Shown: positions 51,999 through 61,511 of the stretch, in pieces
How the letters are laid out: each line of letters opens with the position of its first letter
Position numbering within the stretch: the first letter of the stretch is position 1
From: Lachnospiraceae bacterium
GTDB lineage: Bacteria > Bacillota > Clostridia > Lachnospirales > Lachnospiraceae
Length of the DNA stretch: 64,000 nt
Reading direction: 5' to 3'
NCBI GenBank assembly: GCA_017623295.1
Contig: JAGAPK010000062.1
Span: 62,001 to 126,000 of the forward strand
Made by a program: the position numbers and the translations under genes
Notes under the pieces: model-generated
Databases searched by the model: none
What the model was told of the DNA's origin: nothing
The model's input: the letters and a program-made list of their open reading frames with translations, nothing else

Positions 51999-53331
51999 CA
52001 AAGAAGATTACACAGTGGAAAACGTAGTATTAGGAGAAGAAAGTATTACATTTCGGGCTTTTCGAAACAGAATCTATGTAGATAAGCCGGTAAATCCGGA
52101 ATTTCAGCAGATGCACATTTTTGCACCGGAAGCCTATTATGCAGGAGAGTGTATACAGGGATATACGCTGGAAACAGCACCGATTTTTATGCCGAATACA
52201 GTAGGTGGTTATATGCCGGGCGGACTGGAAGAACCGGGTTTGAATGAGTGGCAGGAGGAAAAGAAACCAAATACTATTTTCCGGGCATTGCAGCATGGTT
52301 ATGTGGTGGCAGTTCCGGCGATTCGTGGACGAGTACAACGTAGCGAAGATGGAATTTATACCGGAAAAGCACCGGCCTGTATTGTGGATTATAAAGCAGC
52401 TGTACGCTATTTACATTATTTTGAAAAAGAGATTCCCGGTGATAGCCATAAAATCATAACAAACGGAACCAGCGCGGGCGGCGCACTGTCTTCTTTGATG
52501 GGAGCAACCGGAAATCATGCAGACTATGAATCTTATCTGGAAGAAATTGGTGCGGCGAAAGCAAGTGATGCAGTATTTGCCGCCTCTTGTTATTGTCCGA
52601 TTATCAATTTAGAACATGCTGATATGGCATATGAATGGCAATTTGATGATGTTTATGGCACAATGACAGAAGAATTGAAAGAAGTTTCCAGAGAAGAAGC
52701 AAAGTTATTTCCAAGTTATGTAAACTTGCTTGGTTTGTATGATGAAACAGGAAAAAGTCTGACTTTAGATGAGAACGGAAACGGCACTTTTAAGGAATAT
52801 ATAGAGAGCATTGTGATTGCTTCTGCCCGGAGAGCATTAGAACAAGGAATGGATTTATCAGATAAGACATGGCTTACCATTGAAAATGGACAAGCTGTTG
52901 CGATGGATTTTAAAGGCTATGTGGAGGATATTACCCGCATGAAAAATCCGCCCGCATTTGATAAGCTAAGCATGGACAGCATTGAGAATGATTTGTTTGG
53001 TTCGACAACGGAGAATTTCAGGCATTTTACGAAATACAGCAGGGAACACAGTCTGGCAGGCGGTTTGATGGCAGAGGAATGTGTTATTAAAACGATGAAT
53101 CCTATGAATTATATAGAGGATGGAGGGGCACAGACTGCATCTTATTGGAGAATTCGTCATGGAGAATGTGACAGAGATACGTCGTTGGCAATTTCAGCTA
53201 TGCTTGTGTTGAAACTGCGCAGTGAGGGATATGTGGTAGATTATCATGCACCTTGGAATGTGCCCCATGCGGGAGATTACGATTTAGAAGAGTTATTTAC
53301 ATGGATTGATGGAATCTGTAAGGAAGTATAG
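51988..53331 (+). CDS. Alpha/beta hydrolase, subtype B tannase-like
   Basis: The 447-residue enzyme has an alpha/beta-hydrolase core: nucleophile elbow in TNGTSAGGALSSLMGA (Ser about 166), a long insert (SCYCPIINLEHADMAYEWQF, typical of the tannase-like esterases of gut Firmicutes) and a C-terminal VDYHAPWNVPHAGDYD with the probable catalytic His. It likely cleaves esters of aromatic acids or related substrates; no signal peptide, so cytoplasmic. The gene overlaps the GyrI/GNAT gene by 11 nt, so the two are coexpressed. Confidence 0.65.
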   Translation: MIFNKEDYTVENVVLGEESITFRAFRNRIYVDKPVNPEFQQMHIFAPEAYYAGECIQGYTLETAPIFMPNTVGGYMPGGLEEPGLNEWQEEKKPNTIFRALQHGYVVAVPAIRGRVQRSEDGIYTGKAPACIVDYKAAVRYLHYFEKEIPGDSHKIITNGTSAGGALSSLMGATGNHADYESYLEEIGAAKASDAVFAASCYCPIINLEHADMAYEWQFDDVYGTMTEELKEVSREEAKLFPSYVNLLGLYDETGKSLTLDENGNGTFKEYIESIVIASARRALEQGMDLSDKTWLTIENGQAVAMDFKGYVEDITRMKNPPAFDKLSMDSIENDLFGSTTENFRHFTKYSREHSLAGGLMAEECVIKTMNPMNYIEDGGAQTASYWRIRHGECDRDTSLAISAMLVLKLRSEGYVVDYHAPWNVPHAGDYDLEELFTWIDGICKEV

Positions 53332-53405
53332 AAAATTTTGTGGGTTTTTTGCTTTTCTTATGCTAGAATGGAAAGTGATTGTAATTTGGAAAGGGATATA
53401 GAAAA

Positions 53406-54773
53406 ATGCAAAGAGAAAAATTGGGAAGCAGACTAGGTTTTATTCTACTTAGCGCAGGTTGTGCGATTGGTATTGGAAATGTGTGGAAGTTCCCATATAT
53501 TACCGGACAGTATGGTGGAGGTATTTTTGTCTTGATTTATTTATTGTTTCTGGTAATTATGGGTGTACCGGTTATGACAATGGAGTTTGCGCTTGGACGT
53601 GCCAGCCAGAAAAGTCCGGCGAAAATGTATCAGCAGTTAGAACCGGAAGGAAGTAAGTGGCATCTGCATGGTTATCTGGCAATTATTGGTAATTATTTGC
53701 TTATGATGTTTTATACTACGGTTGCCGGATGGATGCTCTATTATTTTGTAGCAACTGCTATGGGAAAATTTGAAGGCTTAAATGCAGATGGCGTAGCCGT
53801 TGCATTTAATGATATATTAGCTGATGGCGGCACTATGATTCTTTATATGGCAATTGTGGTTGCAGTTGGTTTTTTGGTTTGTTCCTTAGGGTTGCAGAAT
53901 GGACTGGAACGTGTTACGAAAATTATGATGCTTGCGCTGCTTGGTATTATGATGGTATTGGCAATACATAGTATCTTCATGGAGGGTGGTTCGGAAGGAC
54001 TTGCCTATTATCTGCTACCGGATGTGGAACGAATGAAGGAAGTTGGTGTTGGTAATGTAATTGTTGGTGCTATGAATCAGGCATTCTTTACGTTGAGCCT
54101 TGGCATTGGTGCAATGGCAATTTTCGGAAGCTACATTGATAAGGAACGTTCTTTGATGGGAGAAGCGGTAAATGTTGCTATTTTAGACACTTTTGTTGCA
54201 TTGGCATCCGGACTGATTATTTTTCCGGCATGTTTTGCTTATGGTGTAGAAGTAGACAGTGGACCAAGTCTTATTTTCATTACGTTGCCGAATATTTTTA
54301 ATAACATTCCAATGGGAAGAGTGTGGGGAAGTTTATTCTTTGTTTTTATGTCATTTGCGGCATTATCAACTGTGCTTGCTGTTTTTGAAGGAATTATTGC
54401 AAGTACAATTGATTTATTTGGCTGGAGCAGAAAAAAGGCTTGTATTATTAATGGAATTTTGATGTTTGTATTGTCATTGCCGTGTGCACTGGGCTTTAAT
54501 GTGCTTAGTTCTGTTCGACCATTTGGCGAGGGTTCTACGTTTATGGATTTAGAAGACTTTATCGTAAGTAATCTTTTGTTGCCAATCGGCTCTTTGATTT
54601 TCATTTTATTCTGTGTCAGCAAACGAGGCTGGGGATGGGATAATTTTATGAAAGAAGCGAATGAAGGTAAAGGACTTAAAGTCAGAAATTGGATGCGCGT
54701 TTATATGACTTATGTGCTTCCGATTATTGTGTTTATAGTATTTGCAGTTGGATTATACAATTTCTTTGTGTGA
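53406..54773 (+). CDS. Sodium-dependent transporter, NSS family (1)
   Basis: A 455-residue neurotransmitter:sodium symporter homologue with about eleven to twelve membrane helices. The first helix carries the sodium/substrate motif SAGCAIGIGNVWKFPYITGQ; helix 6 region has QAFFTLSLGIGAMAIFGSYI. Such bacterial members (TnaT, MhsT, LeuT relatives) import amino acids with sodium. A second, divergent member follows 71 nt downstream (about one-third identical by eye), suggesting different substrates. The start follows AAAGGGATATAGAAA, a modest ribosome site. Confidence 0.92.
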   Translation: MQREKLGSRLGFILLSAGCAIGIGNVWKFPYITGQYGGGIFVLIYLLFLVIMGVPVMTMEFALGRASQKSPAKMYQQLEPEGSKWHLHGYLAIIGNYLLMMFYTTVAGWMLYYFVATAMGKFEGLNADGVAVAFNDILADGGTMILYMAIVVAVGFLVCSLGLQNGLERVTKIMMLALLGIMMVLAIHSIFMEGGSEGLAYYLLPDVERMKEVGVGNVIVGAMNQAFFTLSLGIGAMAIFGSYIDKERSLMGEAVNVAILDTFVALASGLIIFPACFAYGVEVDSGPSLIFITLPNIFNNIPMGRVWGSLFFVFMSFAALSTVLAVFEGIIASTIDLFGWSRKKACIINGILMFVLSLPCALGFNVLSSVRPFGEGSTFMDLEDFIVSNLLLPIGSLIFILFCVSKRGWGWDNFMKEANEGKGLKVRNWMRVYMTYVLPIIVFIVFAVGLYNFFV

Positions 54774-54844
54774 TGATTAACTTTAATGTATTACTTATGG
54801 AATGATAAAATTTTTTGAGGAATGAAAAAGGAGAAATTTATTTT

Positions 54845-56248
54845 ATGAAAGAAACAAAGAGAAATTCATTTACCGGATCAATCGGATTCGTTCTGGCGGC
54901 AGCAGGAAGTGCTGTTGGTTTGGGAAATATCTGGAGATTCCCGTATCTTGCAGCAAAAGACGGCGGCGGATTGTTTCTTGTAATGTATTTGATTCTGGCA
55001 ATTACTTTTGGTTTTACACTATTAACGACGGAAATTGCGATTGGCCGTAAAGTAAAACAGAGTCCGCTTACCGCATACGGTCAGTTGAAAAAAGGCTGGA
55101 AATGGTTAGGCATTATCGCTTGTCTTGTACCGGTTATTATCATGCCGTATTATTGCGCAATCGGTGGATGGGTGTTGAAATACTTTATTGCCTATCTGAC
55201 AGGTGATGGAACGAATGCAGCAACAGATGGTTATTTTACAAATTACATTACCAGTGATGTCGAGCCAATTATCTGGATGTTAGTTTTTATGTTTATAGTA
55301 GCTTTTGTTATTTATAAAGGCATCAACAGTGGTATTGAATCTTTTTCCAAGATTATCATGCCGGTGTTATTGGTACTGGTAGTTATCATTGCTGTTTTCT
55401 CATTAACCATTCAGCACACGGATGCAGATGGTATCACAAGAACCGGTCTTCAAGGCTTTAAAGTATATGTCGTACCGAATCTGGAAGGAATGACGATTAA
55501 GAGCTTTTTTGGTGTTCTGGTGGATGCTATGGGACAGTTGTTTTTCAGCTTAAGTGTTGCTATGGGTATTATGGTTGCATATGGTTCCTATGTTCGTGAT
55601 GATGCAAACCTTGTAAAATCCATTAACCAGATTGAAATTTTTGATACCTTAGTTGCATTTTTGGCAGGTGTTATGATTATTCCGGCAGTTTATACTTTTA
55701 TGGGAACCGAAGGAATGCAGGCTTCCGGCCCTAGTCTGATGTTTATTTCTTTGCCGAAGGTATTTGCGGCTATGGGAAGTATTGGTAACGTTGTAGGATG
55801 TCTGTTCTTTGCAATGGTATTGTTTGCAGCACTTACCAGTGCGGTTTCTGTTATGGAGGCAGTTGTTGCCAGCATTATGGACCAGTTCCATTTATCAAGA
55901 ACGAAAGCAACGATTATCGAGCTTGTGATCGCACTTGTAGCGGGTATTATCGTATGTCTTGGCTATAATGTAATGTACTTTGAAGTAACACTTCCGAATG
56001 GTGCCGTAGGACAGATTTTAGATATTATGGATTACATCAGTAATAACTGTCTGATGCCGATTGTAGCAATCGGAACCTGTATTTTAATCGGATGGATTCT
56101 GAAGCCGCAGGTAATTATCGATGAAGTGGAAAAGAGCGGTTGCAAATTCGGCAGAAAGAAATTATATATTGTGATGGTTAAAGTCATTGCACCTATTTTA
56201 TTATTGATTCTTTTATTAAAATCTGTTGGTATTCTGACGATTATCTAA
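54845..56248 (+). CDS. Sodium-dependent transporter, NSS family (2)
   Basis: A 467-residue paralogue of the preceding gene: AAAGSAVGLGNIWRFPYLAA in helix 1, QLFFSLSVAMGIMVAYGSYV in helix 6, twelve membrane segments. It has its own AAGGAG (54828-54833), 11 nt from the ATG at 54845; an in-frame ATG at 54815 is less well placed. Terminated at 56275. Two adjacent NSS genes in an anaerobe that probably ferments amino acids fits amino-acid uptake. Confidence 0.92.
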   Translation: MKETKRNSFTGSIGFVLAAAGSAVGLGNIWRFPYLAAKDGGGLFLVMYLILAITFGFTLLTTEIAIGRKVKQSPLTAYGQLKKGWKWLGIIACLVPVIIMPYYCAIGGWVLKYFIAYLTGDGTNAATDGYFTNYITSDVEPIIWMLVFMFIVAFVIYKGINSGIESFSKIIMPVLLVLVVIIAVFSLTIQHTDADGITRTGLQGFKVYVVPNLEGMTIKSFFGVLVDAMGQLFFSLSVAMGIMVAYGSYVRDDANLVKSINQIEIFDTLVAFLAGVMIIPAVYTFMGTEGMQASGPSLMFISLPKVFAAMGSIGNVVGCLFFAMVLFAALTSAVSVMEAVVASIMDQFHLSRTKATIIELVIALVAGIIVCLGYNVMYFEVTLPNGAVGQILDIMDYISNNCLMPIVAIGTCILIGWILKPQVIIDEVEKSGCKFGRKKLYIVMVKVIAPILLLILLLKSVGILTII

Positions 56249-56274
56249 ACAAATTATGGATTAAAGCAAGCGAC

Positions 56275-56330
56275 AAAAGCATTGAAGTATATTCCGATTC
56301 GGTGAAATATTTCAATGCTTTTCTTTTTGC
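56275..56330 (+). terminator. Terminator of the NSS gene pair
   Basis: AAAAGCATTGAA (56275-56286) pairs perfectly with TTCAATGCTTTT (56311-56322), 24-nt loop, followed by CTTTTTG. Confidence 0.85.
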
Positions 56331-56428
56331 AATTATATGGTATGAAAAAGTGTACAAACAAGGTAGAAATATGGTATTTTATTATATAAGGGATATTTTT
56401 TCTTAAAATGTGCAAAAGGAATGATGAA

Positions 56429-58798
56429 ATGGAAAAAAGAAGTAAAAACGGCAGTTATATTATTATGGCGATTCTATATGTATTTTCATTGTCGATGTTT
56501 GCTTTTAGTATGATATATAGCCGGGTATCGGATGAAGCATACAGGATTGACAGCGGTTCAAAGCACCAATATATAGAAGAATGGGAACTGCTTAAAGAAG
56601 ACGGAAGTAAAGAAAAAATTGAATTGCCTGTTGATATTGAGGTTGGCGAACAGAAATGTGTAACCATAGAGCGTACATTACCGGAAAAGTTGCAGGAAGC
56701 GGAAGCGATTTTAATATATGGCTATCGTACTGCTATTTACGTGGATGTGGATGGAGTAGAAAGAGCGGTTCTGGATACGAAAGATACTCGTCCTTTCGGA
56801 AAGACGACACCGGAAGGAATGGTTATTGTAAAGCTGAAACAGGAAGATGCCGGTAAGAAAATCAGAATTCATTATTATGGAAGTGAAAAAGCAGAAACCA
56901 TAAAGCTTCGGGATATTGCTTACGGAACACAGGAAGGAATTTATAGTTATTTAAATCTGACCTATATGCCCAGATTCATTTTTGTTTTCCTGATAGCGGC
57001 AATGGGTGTATTTCTTGTCATTGTGGATATAATTATCCGTGCGATGAGAGGGTGGAAAAGTAACTTTGGTTATCTTGGAACAGCATCAATATTGATAGCG
57101 GGATTTCAGATTGCAGGAAATGAAATACGGCAGATTTTCTTTTCCAATATTACGATGATGGAATTTATGACAAGAGTAGTTCTTTTTCTTTTACCGATTC
57201 CGATGGCATTATTAAATAACTCGATACAGAAGAAACGTTATGATACGTACTATTTGAGTGCATGTGGAATATTTTTCGGTTATACAATATTGTGTATTGT
57301 GTTGCAGCTCCTTAATATCGTGGACATGTGTGATATGATGAACGGTTTTTATGCGATAGTATGCCTTTATTTCGTTTTCGTGATTGTTACGATGATAAAA
57401 GATGTGAGAGCAGGATATGCCAATGAACTGAAAGCTTTTTTCATGGCGGTTGGTTTATTAATTGGCTGTGGTGTTTTAAGTCTGGTACTAATGAATTCTT
57501 CCATCTTGTCAAGTAAAGCCTCACCGGCCATTTTGTATAATACCGGATTTTTGTTCTATGTTCTGGTAATCGGCATTGCCGATATCAAGGAATTTATTAA
57601 GATGAACAAAGAGCGTGAAAAAGCAATTTATGCCAGTCAGGCCAAAAGTGAATTCCTTGCGAATATGTCTCATGAAATCAGAACACCAATCAATGGAGTG
57701 CTCGGTATGAATGAAATGATTCTTAGGGAAACAAAGGAAGCCGAGGTAAAAGAATATGCTTATCAGATTCAGGATTCCGGACAGATATTACTTTCTTTAA
57801 TCAATGACATTTTGGATTTTTCCAAAATTGAAAGCGGTAAGATGGAGATTATTCCGGTGGATTATCGTATGAGTACATTGCTGAATGATTTGACTAATAT
57901 GATAAGTGTTCGTGCAGAGAAAAAGAATCTTGCTTTTAAGCTGGAGATTCAGAAAGATATACCAGACGGTTTGTTTGGTGATGAAATGAGAATCAGACAG
58001 GTTATTACCAATCTATTGAGTAATGCTGTCAAATACACGGAACAGGGTCGGATTGTTTTGTACATGAAAGGCAATCGAATTTCCAAAGAAGAAATTGAAT
58101 TGGAAATTGGAGTAGCAGATACAGGAAAAGGAATAAAGAATGCGGATATTCAGAAATTGTTTACTGCCTTTGAAAGGTTGAATGAAAAAGAAAACAGAGG
58201 AATAGAAGGAACCGGTTTGGGATTGCCGCTTAGTCAGCGTATTTTACACAAAATGGGAAGTGAACTGAGGGTAGAAAGCCACTACGGTGAAGGTTCGGTA
58301 TTTTCTTTTGTAATTCGCCAGAAGGTAACAGATGAAACACCGATAGGAGATTTTAAGCAAAAATATAGAGAAGGACTTGGAAAACGTAAGAAACACCAGT
58401 CAAAGTTTAAGGCCCCGAAAGCGCGTGTGCTTGCAGTAGATGACAACGCTGTAAATTTGCGAGTATTAAAAGGCCTTTTGCGAAGCACGGATATGCACGT
58501 GGATATAGCATCAAGTGGACAGGAATGTCTGAAAATATTGGAAGAAAATACCTATCATTTGATTCTTTTGGATCATCTGATGCCGGAAATGGATGGAATA
58601 GAAACACTTCGTCAAATCCGTAGTATGGGTTGTGAGATACCGGTGGTTGCATTGACTGCCAATGCAATTTCGGGAGCGAGAGATACTTATTTGCAGGCGG
58701 GCTTTGATGATTATTTGTCTAAGCCTATCAATGCAGATGAGTTAGAAGAAATGATTAAAAAATTTCTTCCGCAGGAGTTAATTGAACAGCAGAAATAA
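56429..58798 (+). CDS. Hybrid sensor histidine kinase with receiver domain
   Basis: The 789-residue protein has an N-terminal signal-anchor helix, an outer region (about 30-180), about seven membrane helices (about 180-385), then the kinase core: SEFLANMSHEIRTPINGVLG with His415, DEMRIRQVITNLLSNAVKYT, GVADTGKGIKN and GTGLGLPLSQRI, and a C-terminal receiver domain with Asp715 in LLDHLMPEMDG and Lys in YLSKPINA. The layout is that of 7TMR-DISM type kinases. Its output partner is not in the window. The ATG at 56429 follows AAAGGA by 8 nt. Confidence 0.93.
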   Translation: MEKRSKNGSYIIMAILYVFSLSMFAFSMIYSRVSDEAYRIDSGSKHQYIEEWELLKEDGSKEKIELPVDIEVGEQKCVTIERTLPEKLQEAEAILIYGYRTAIYVDVDGVERAVLDTKDTRPFGKTTPEGMVIVKLKQEDAGKKIRIHYYGSEKAETIKLRDIAYGTQEGIYSYLNLTYMPRFIFVFLIAAMGVFLVIVDIIIRAMRGWKSNFGYLGTASILIAGFQIAGNEIRQIFFSNITMMEFMTRVVLFLLPIPMALLNNSIQKKRYDTYYLSACGIFFGYTILCIVLQLLNIVDMCDMMNGFYAIVCLYFVFVIVTMIKDVRAGYANELKAFFMAVGLLIGCGVLSLVLMNSSILSSKASPAILYNTGFLFYVLVIGIADIKEFIKMNKEREKAIYASQAKSEFLANMSHEIRTPINGVLGMNEMILRETKEAEVKEYAYQIQDSGQILLSLINDILDFSKIESGKMEIIPVDYRMSTLLNDLTNMISVRAEKKNLAFKLEIQKDIPDGLFGDEMRIRQVITNLLSNAVKYTEQGRIVLYMKGNRISKEEIELEIGVADTGKGIKNADIQKLFTAFERLNEKENRGIEGTGLGLPLSQRILHKMGSELRVESHYGEGSVFSFVIRQKVTDETPIGDFKQKYREGLGKRKKHQSKFKAPKARVLAVDDNAVNLRVLKGLLRSTDMHVDIASSGQECLKILEENTYHLILLDHLMPEMDGIETLRQIRSMGCEIPVVALTANAISGARDTYLQAGFDDYLSKPINADELEEMIKKFLPQELIEQQK

Positions 58799-58810
58799 AT
58801 GGAGAAGTGA

Positions 58811-60742
58811 ATGGAACAAGTTGCAAATGAAAAGGTAGAAGCAGTCTGGAACATATACCAGGCTGCTTTTCTGGAAATACCATATACAAAACAGAAAAAT
58901 TTTATGAAAAAGTGCTCTTATCGTATCGGCATGCTGGAACGTCGTATTTCCCGTAAGAAGACATTAGATACGCATCAGATATTGAATGATATGCCGGAAC
59001 TACATAAAAGAGCAGCGGATATCGGTTATACAGTGGCAAATAAAGAAACACAGTTGCTCGGAAAATACCGACATGCTTTACGAAAACTGATTCGGTTGGA
59101 TATTGCGTTCTTGCAGATGATGGCTCCTTCGGCATCGTTAGAAGAAATTGTAAGAATGACCGATATCAGTGAGCGGCTTCGGGAAAAATCTTTATATGAA
59201 ATCTATAAAGATGATTATATGATGTTTCTGGTAGGACAGCGCATGGAAGAATTGATGGAAGCAGAACCGGAAAAACAATATCCGGAAGCACGCAGTATGA
59301 GCAGACATTTTATTCTTCACATCGGACCGACAAACAGTGGCAAAACTTATCAGGCATTGCAGAGATTGAAACAGGCATATCAAGGAATCTATCTGGGACC
59401 GTTAAGACTTCTGGCGTTGGAAGTTTATGATACCATGATGGCAGCGGGGATTCCGTGTAGTATGATAACCGGAGAAGAAAGTATTCGGACACCGGGCAGT
59501 TTCTGTCAGGCTTCTACAGTAGAAATTCTGGATTTGAAGGAAATCTATGACGTTGCCGTTATTGATGAAGCCCAGATGTTAGGAGATGAAAATAGAGGCT
59601 GCTTCTGGACAAGAGCGATTCTTGGAATTCGTGCAGAAGAAATTCATATTTGTGCTTCGCCGGTAGCAGAGAAACTGATTATTCAGATGATAAAACGGTG
59701 TGGTGATACCTATGATGTGGTGCACCATGAAAGAAATACGAAACTTCAATTTATTCCGGAGAAATATGATATGGGTAAGCAGGTGGAAAAAGGAGATGCC
59801 CTTATTACTTTTTCCAAGAAAAATGTTCTTGCGATTGCAGCAGCACTGGAAGCAAAAGGCGTAAGAACCAGTGTGATTTATGGTAATCTGCCGCCCAAAA
59901 CACGAAGAGAACAGGTGACTCTTTTTACAGAAGGAGTCAATGAGGTAGTTGTAGCAACCGATGCAATTGGGATGGGCATCAATCTGCCGATTCGACGTAT
60001 TATTTTTATGAACACGATTAAGTTTGACGGTACACAGAAGCGGAAACTGAAGGCAGAGGAAATTCGTCAGATTGCAGGCAGAGCGGGACGTTTCGGCTTC
60101 TATGATACCGGTTATGTGCAATCTATTATGGATATAGATTATATTGGCAAAAGATTGGAAGAACCTTTTTATCCACTCAAAAAGGCAAGAATTGGTTTCC
60201 CTGAGGTCTTGTTGGATATCAATATGGAACTGGATGAGATTATGGAAATCTGGGAGAATTCAGGAGAAACACCATTTTATGAGAAGATTTCTATGGCAGA
60301 AAATGTGAAGAAATATCGTTATTTGCGTAATTACAAAAAAGCATCCCAGTGTATGGAAGATAAAAAATTGTTGCTTACTTTAATTACCTGTCCATTTGAT
60401 ATTGGTGACAAAGAGGTGCTTAAACTCTGGTTACAGTATTGTGAAAACCCGATGGAACAGCAGGAGTGTCCACCATATCCATTAAATGCCACTCTGGAAG
60501 AATTAGAATCTTATTATAAAAAATTGGATTTGTATCATCAGTTTGCCGGAAGAATGAACTGGATAATTGACCGGGAAGAATTGGAGATAAACAGAGAAGA
60601 AGCACAGCGCACTATTGGAAAACTTTTGAAAGAAAACAAAAAGCAGTTTGAGAAAAGATGTAAGCTCTGTAATACTCCTTTGCCCTGGGATTATCCTTAT
60701 TCAATATGTGAAGATTGCTTTATGAAAGACTATGAAGAATAA
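58811..60742 (+). CDS. SUV3-like superfamily 2 helicase
   Basis: The 643-residue protein has an N-terminal helical region (1-160), then a helicase core with motif I GPTNSGKTYQAL (Lys178), motif II VIDEAQML (Asp252), SVIYGNLPPKTRREQVTLF, ATDAIGMGINLPI and the motif VI QIAGRAGRFG. A C-terminal helical region and a four-cysteine end (CKLCNTPLPWDYPYSICEDC) follow. The motif set is that of SUV3, the RNA helicase of the mitochondrial degradosome. An RNA-unwinding role is likely. It follows the histidine kinase gene by 12 nt. Confidence 0.82.
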   Translation: MEQVANEKVEAVWNIYQAAFLEIPYTKQKNFMKKCSYRIGMLERRISRKKTLDTHQILNDMPELHKRAADIGYTVANKETQLLGKYRHALRKLIRLDIAFLQMMAPSASLEEIVRMTDISERLREKSLYEIYKDDYMMFLVGQRMEELMEAEPEKQYPEARSMSRHFILHIGPTNSGKTYQALQRLKQAYQGIYLGPLRLLALEVYDTMMAAGIPCSMITGEESIRTPGSFCQASTVEILDLKEIYDVAVIDEAQMLGDENRGCFWTRAILGIRAEEIHICASPVAEKLIIQMIKRCGDTYDVVHHERNTKLQFIPEKYDMGKQVEKGDALITFSKKNVLAIAAALEAKGVRTSVIYGNLPPKTRREQVTLFTEGVNEVVVATDAIGMGINLPIRRIIFMNTIKFDGTQKRKLKAEEIRQIAGRAGRFGFYDTGYVQSIMDIDYIGKRLEEPFYPLKKARIGFPEVLLDINMELDEIMEIWENSGETPFYEKISMAENVKKYRYLRNYKKASQCMEDKKLLLTLITCPFDIGDKEVLKLWLQYCENPMEQQECPPYPLNATLEELESYYKKLDLYHQFAGRMNWIIDREELEINREEAQRTIGKLLKENKKQFEKRCKLCNTPLPWDYPYSICEDCFMKDYEE

Positions 60743-60768
60743 AAATGATAGAAAAGATAAGATTTTTC

Positions 60769-60823
60769 TTTACAATTATAAAAGATGATGATATTATAGA
60801 TATATGATAATGATAATCATTAC
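60769..60823 (+). promoter_or_regulatory. Rubrerythrin promoter with Fur/PerR-type box
   Basis: TTTACA (60769-60774) and TATTAT (60792-60797) are 17 nt apart. Over the expected start site lies TGATAATGATAATCA (60805-60819), one base from the B. subtilis Fur/PerR-class 7-1-7 consensus TGATAATNATTATCA. Repression by a Fur-family regulator is likely; PerR is known to control rubrerythrins in clostridia. Confidence 0.7.
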
Positions 60824-60888
60824 TGATTTGTGTAAAAGATGGTGCAAAATAATATAAGAAATGAATGGAAAGAAAAGGAGAGAACATT

Positions 60889-61428
60889 ATGGCAAATTTA
60901 AAAGGAACAAAAACAGAAGCAAACTTACAGGCAGCATTTGCAGGCGAATCTATGGCTCGAAATAAATATACTTATTTCGCATCTAAAGCAAAGAAAGACG
61001 GATATGTTCAGATTGCAGCTATTTTTGAAGAAACTGCAGCAAATGAAAAAGAGCATGCAAAAATGTGGTTTAAATTATTAAATGACGGAATTGGTTCTAC
61101 CGTAGAAAATCTGAAAGCGGCAGCAGAAGGCGAAAACTATGAATGGACAGATATGTATGATACTTTTGCAAAGGAAGCAAGAGAAGAAGGTTTTGACGAG
61201 ATTGCAAGATTATTCGAAGGCGTAGCTGCAATTGAGAAAGAACATGAAGAAAGATACCGTAAATTGCTTGCTAACATCGAAGGTGATTTGGTATTCTCCA
61301 AAGATAATGATGTTATCTGGCAGTGCTCCAACTGCGGACACATTTGTGTTGGTAAGAAAGCACCGGAGGTATGTCCGGTATGTAATCATCCACAGGCTTA
61401 TTTCCAGCAGAAAGCAGAAAATTACTAA
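60889..61428 (+). CDS. Rubrerythrin
   Basis: The 179-residue protein detoxifies hydrogen peroxide in anaerobes, using a di-iron centre and a rubredoxin FeS4 site. It has the helical di-iron domain ([55 protein letters not shown]) and the C-terminal rubredoxin ([29 protein letters not shown]). The ATG at 60889 follows AAGGAG by 8 nt. It is monocistronic, with a strong terminator, and preceded by the Fur/PerR-type box. Confidence 0.96.
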   Translation: MANLKGTKTEANLQAAFAGESMARNKYTYFASKAKKDGYVQIAAIFEETAANEKEHAKMWFKLLNDGIGSTVENLKAAAEGENYEWTDMYDTFAKEAREEGFDEIARLFEGVAAIEKEHEERYRKLLANIEGDLVFSKDNDVIWQCSNCGHICVGKKAPEVCPVCNHPQAYFQQKAENY

Positions 61429-61472
61429 AAAACAGAAAACCAAATGTAAATATATAAGAGAATATAGAAAAG

Positions 61473-61511
61473 AAGTCCACTCCCCAGTTAGCAGAGGAGT
61501 GGACTTTTTTA
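61473..61511. terminator. Terminator between rubrerythrin and the amino-acid transporter operon
   Basis: AAGTCCACTCC (61473-61483) pairs with GGAGTGGACTT (61496-61506), followed by TTTTT. It is placed to end both convergent transcripts. Confidence 0.88.
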
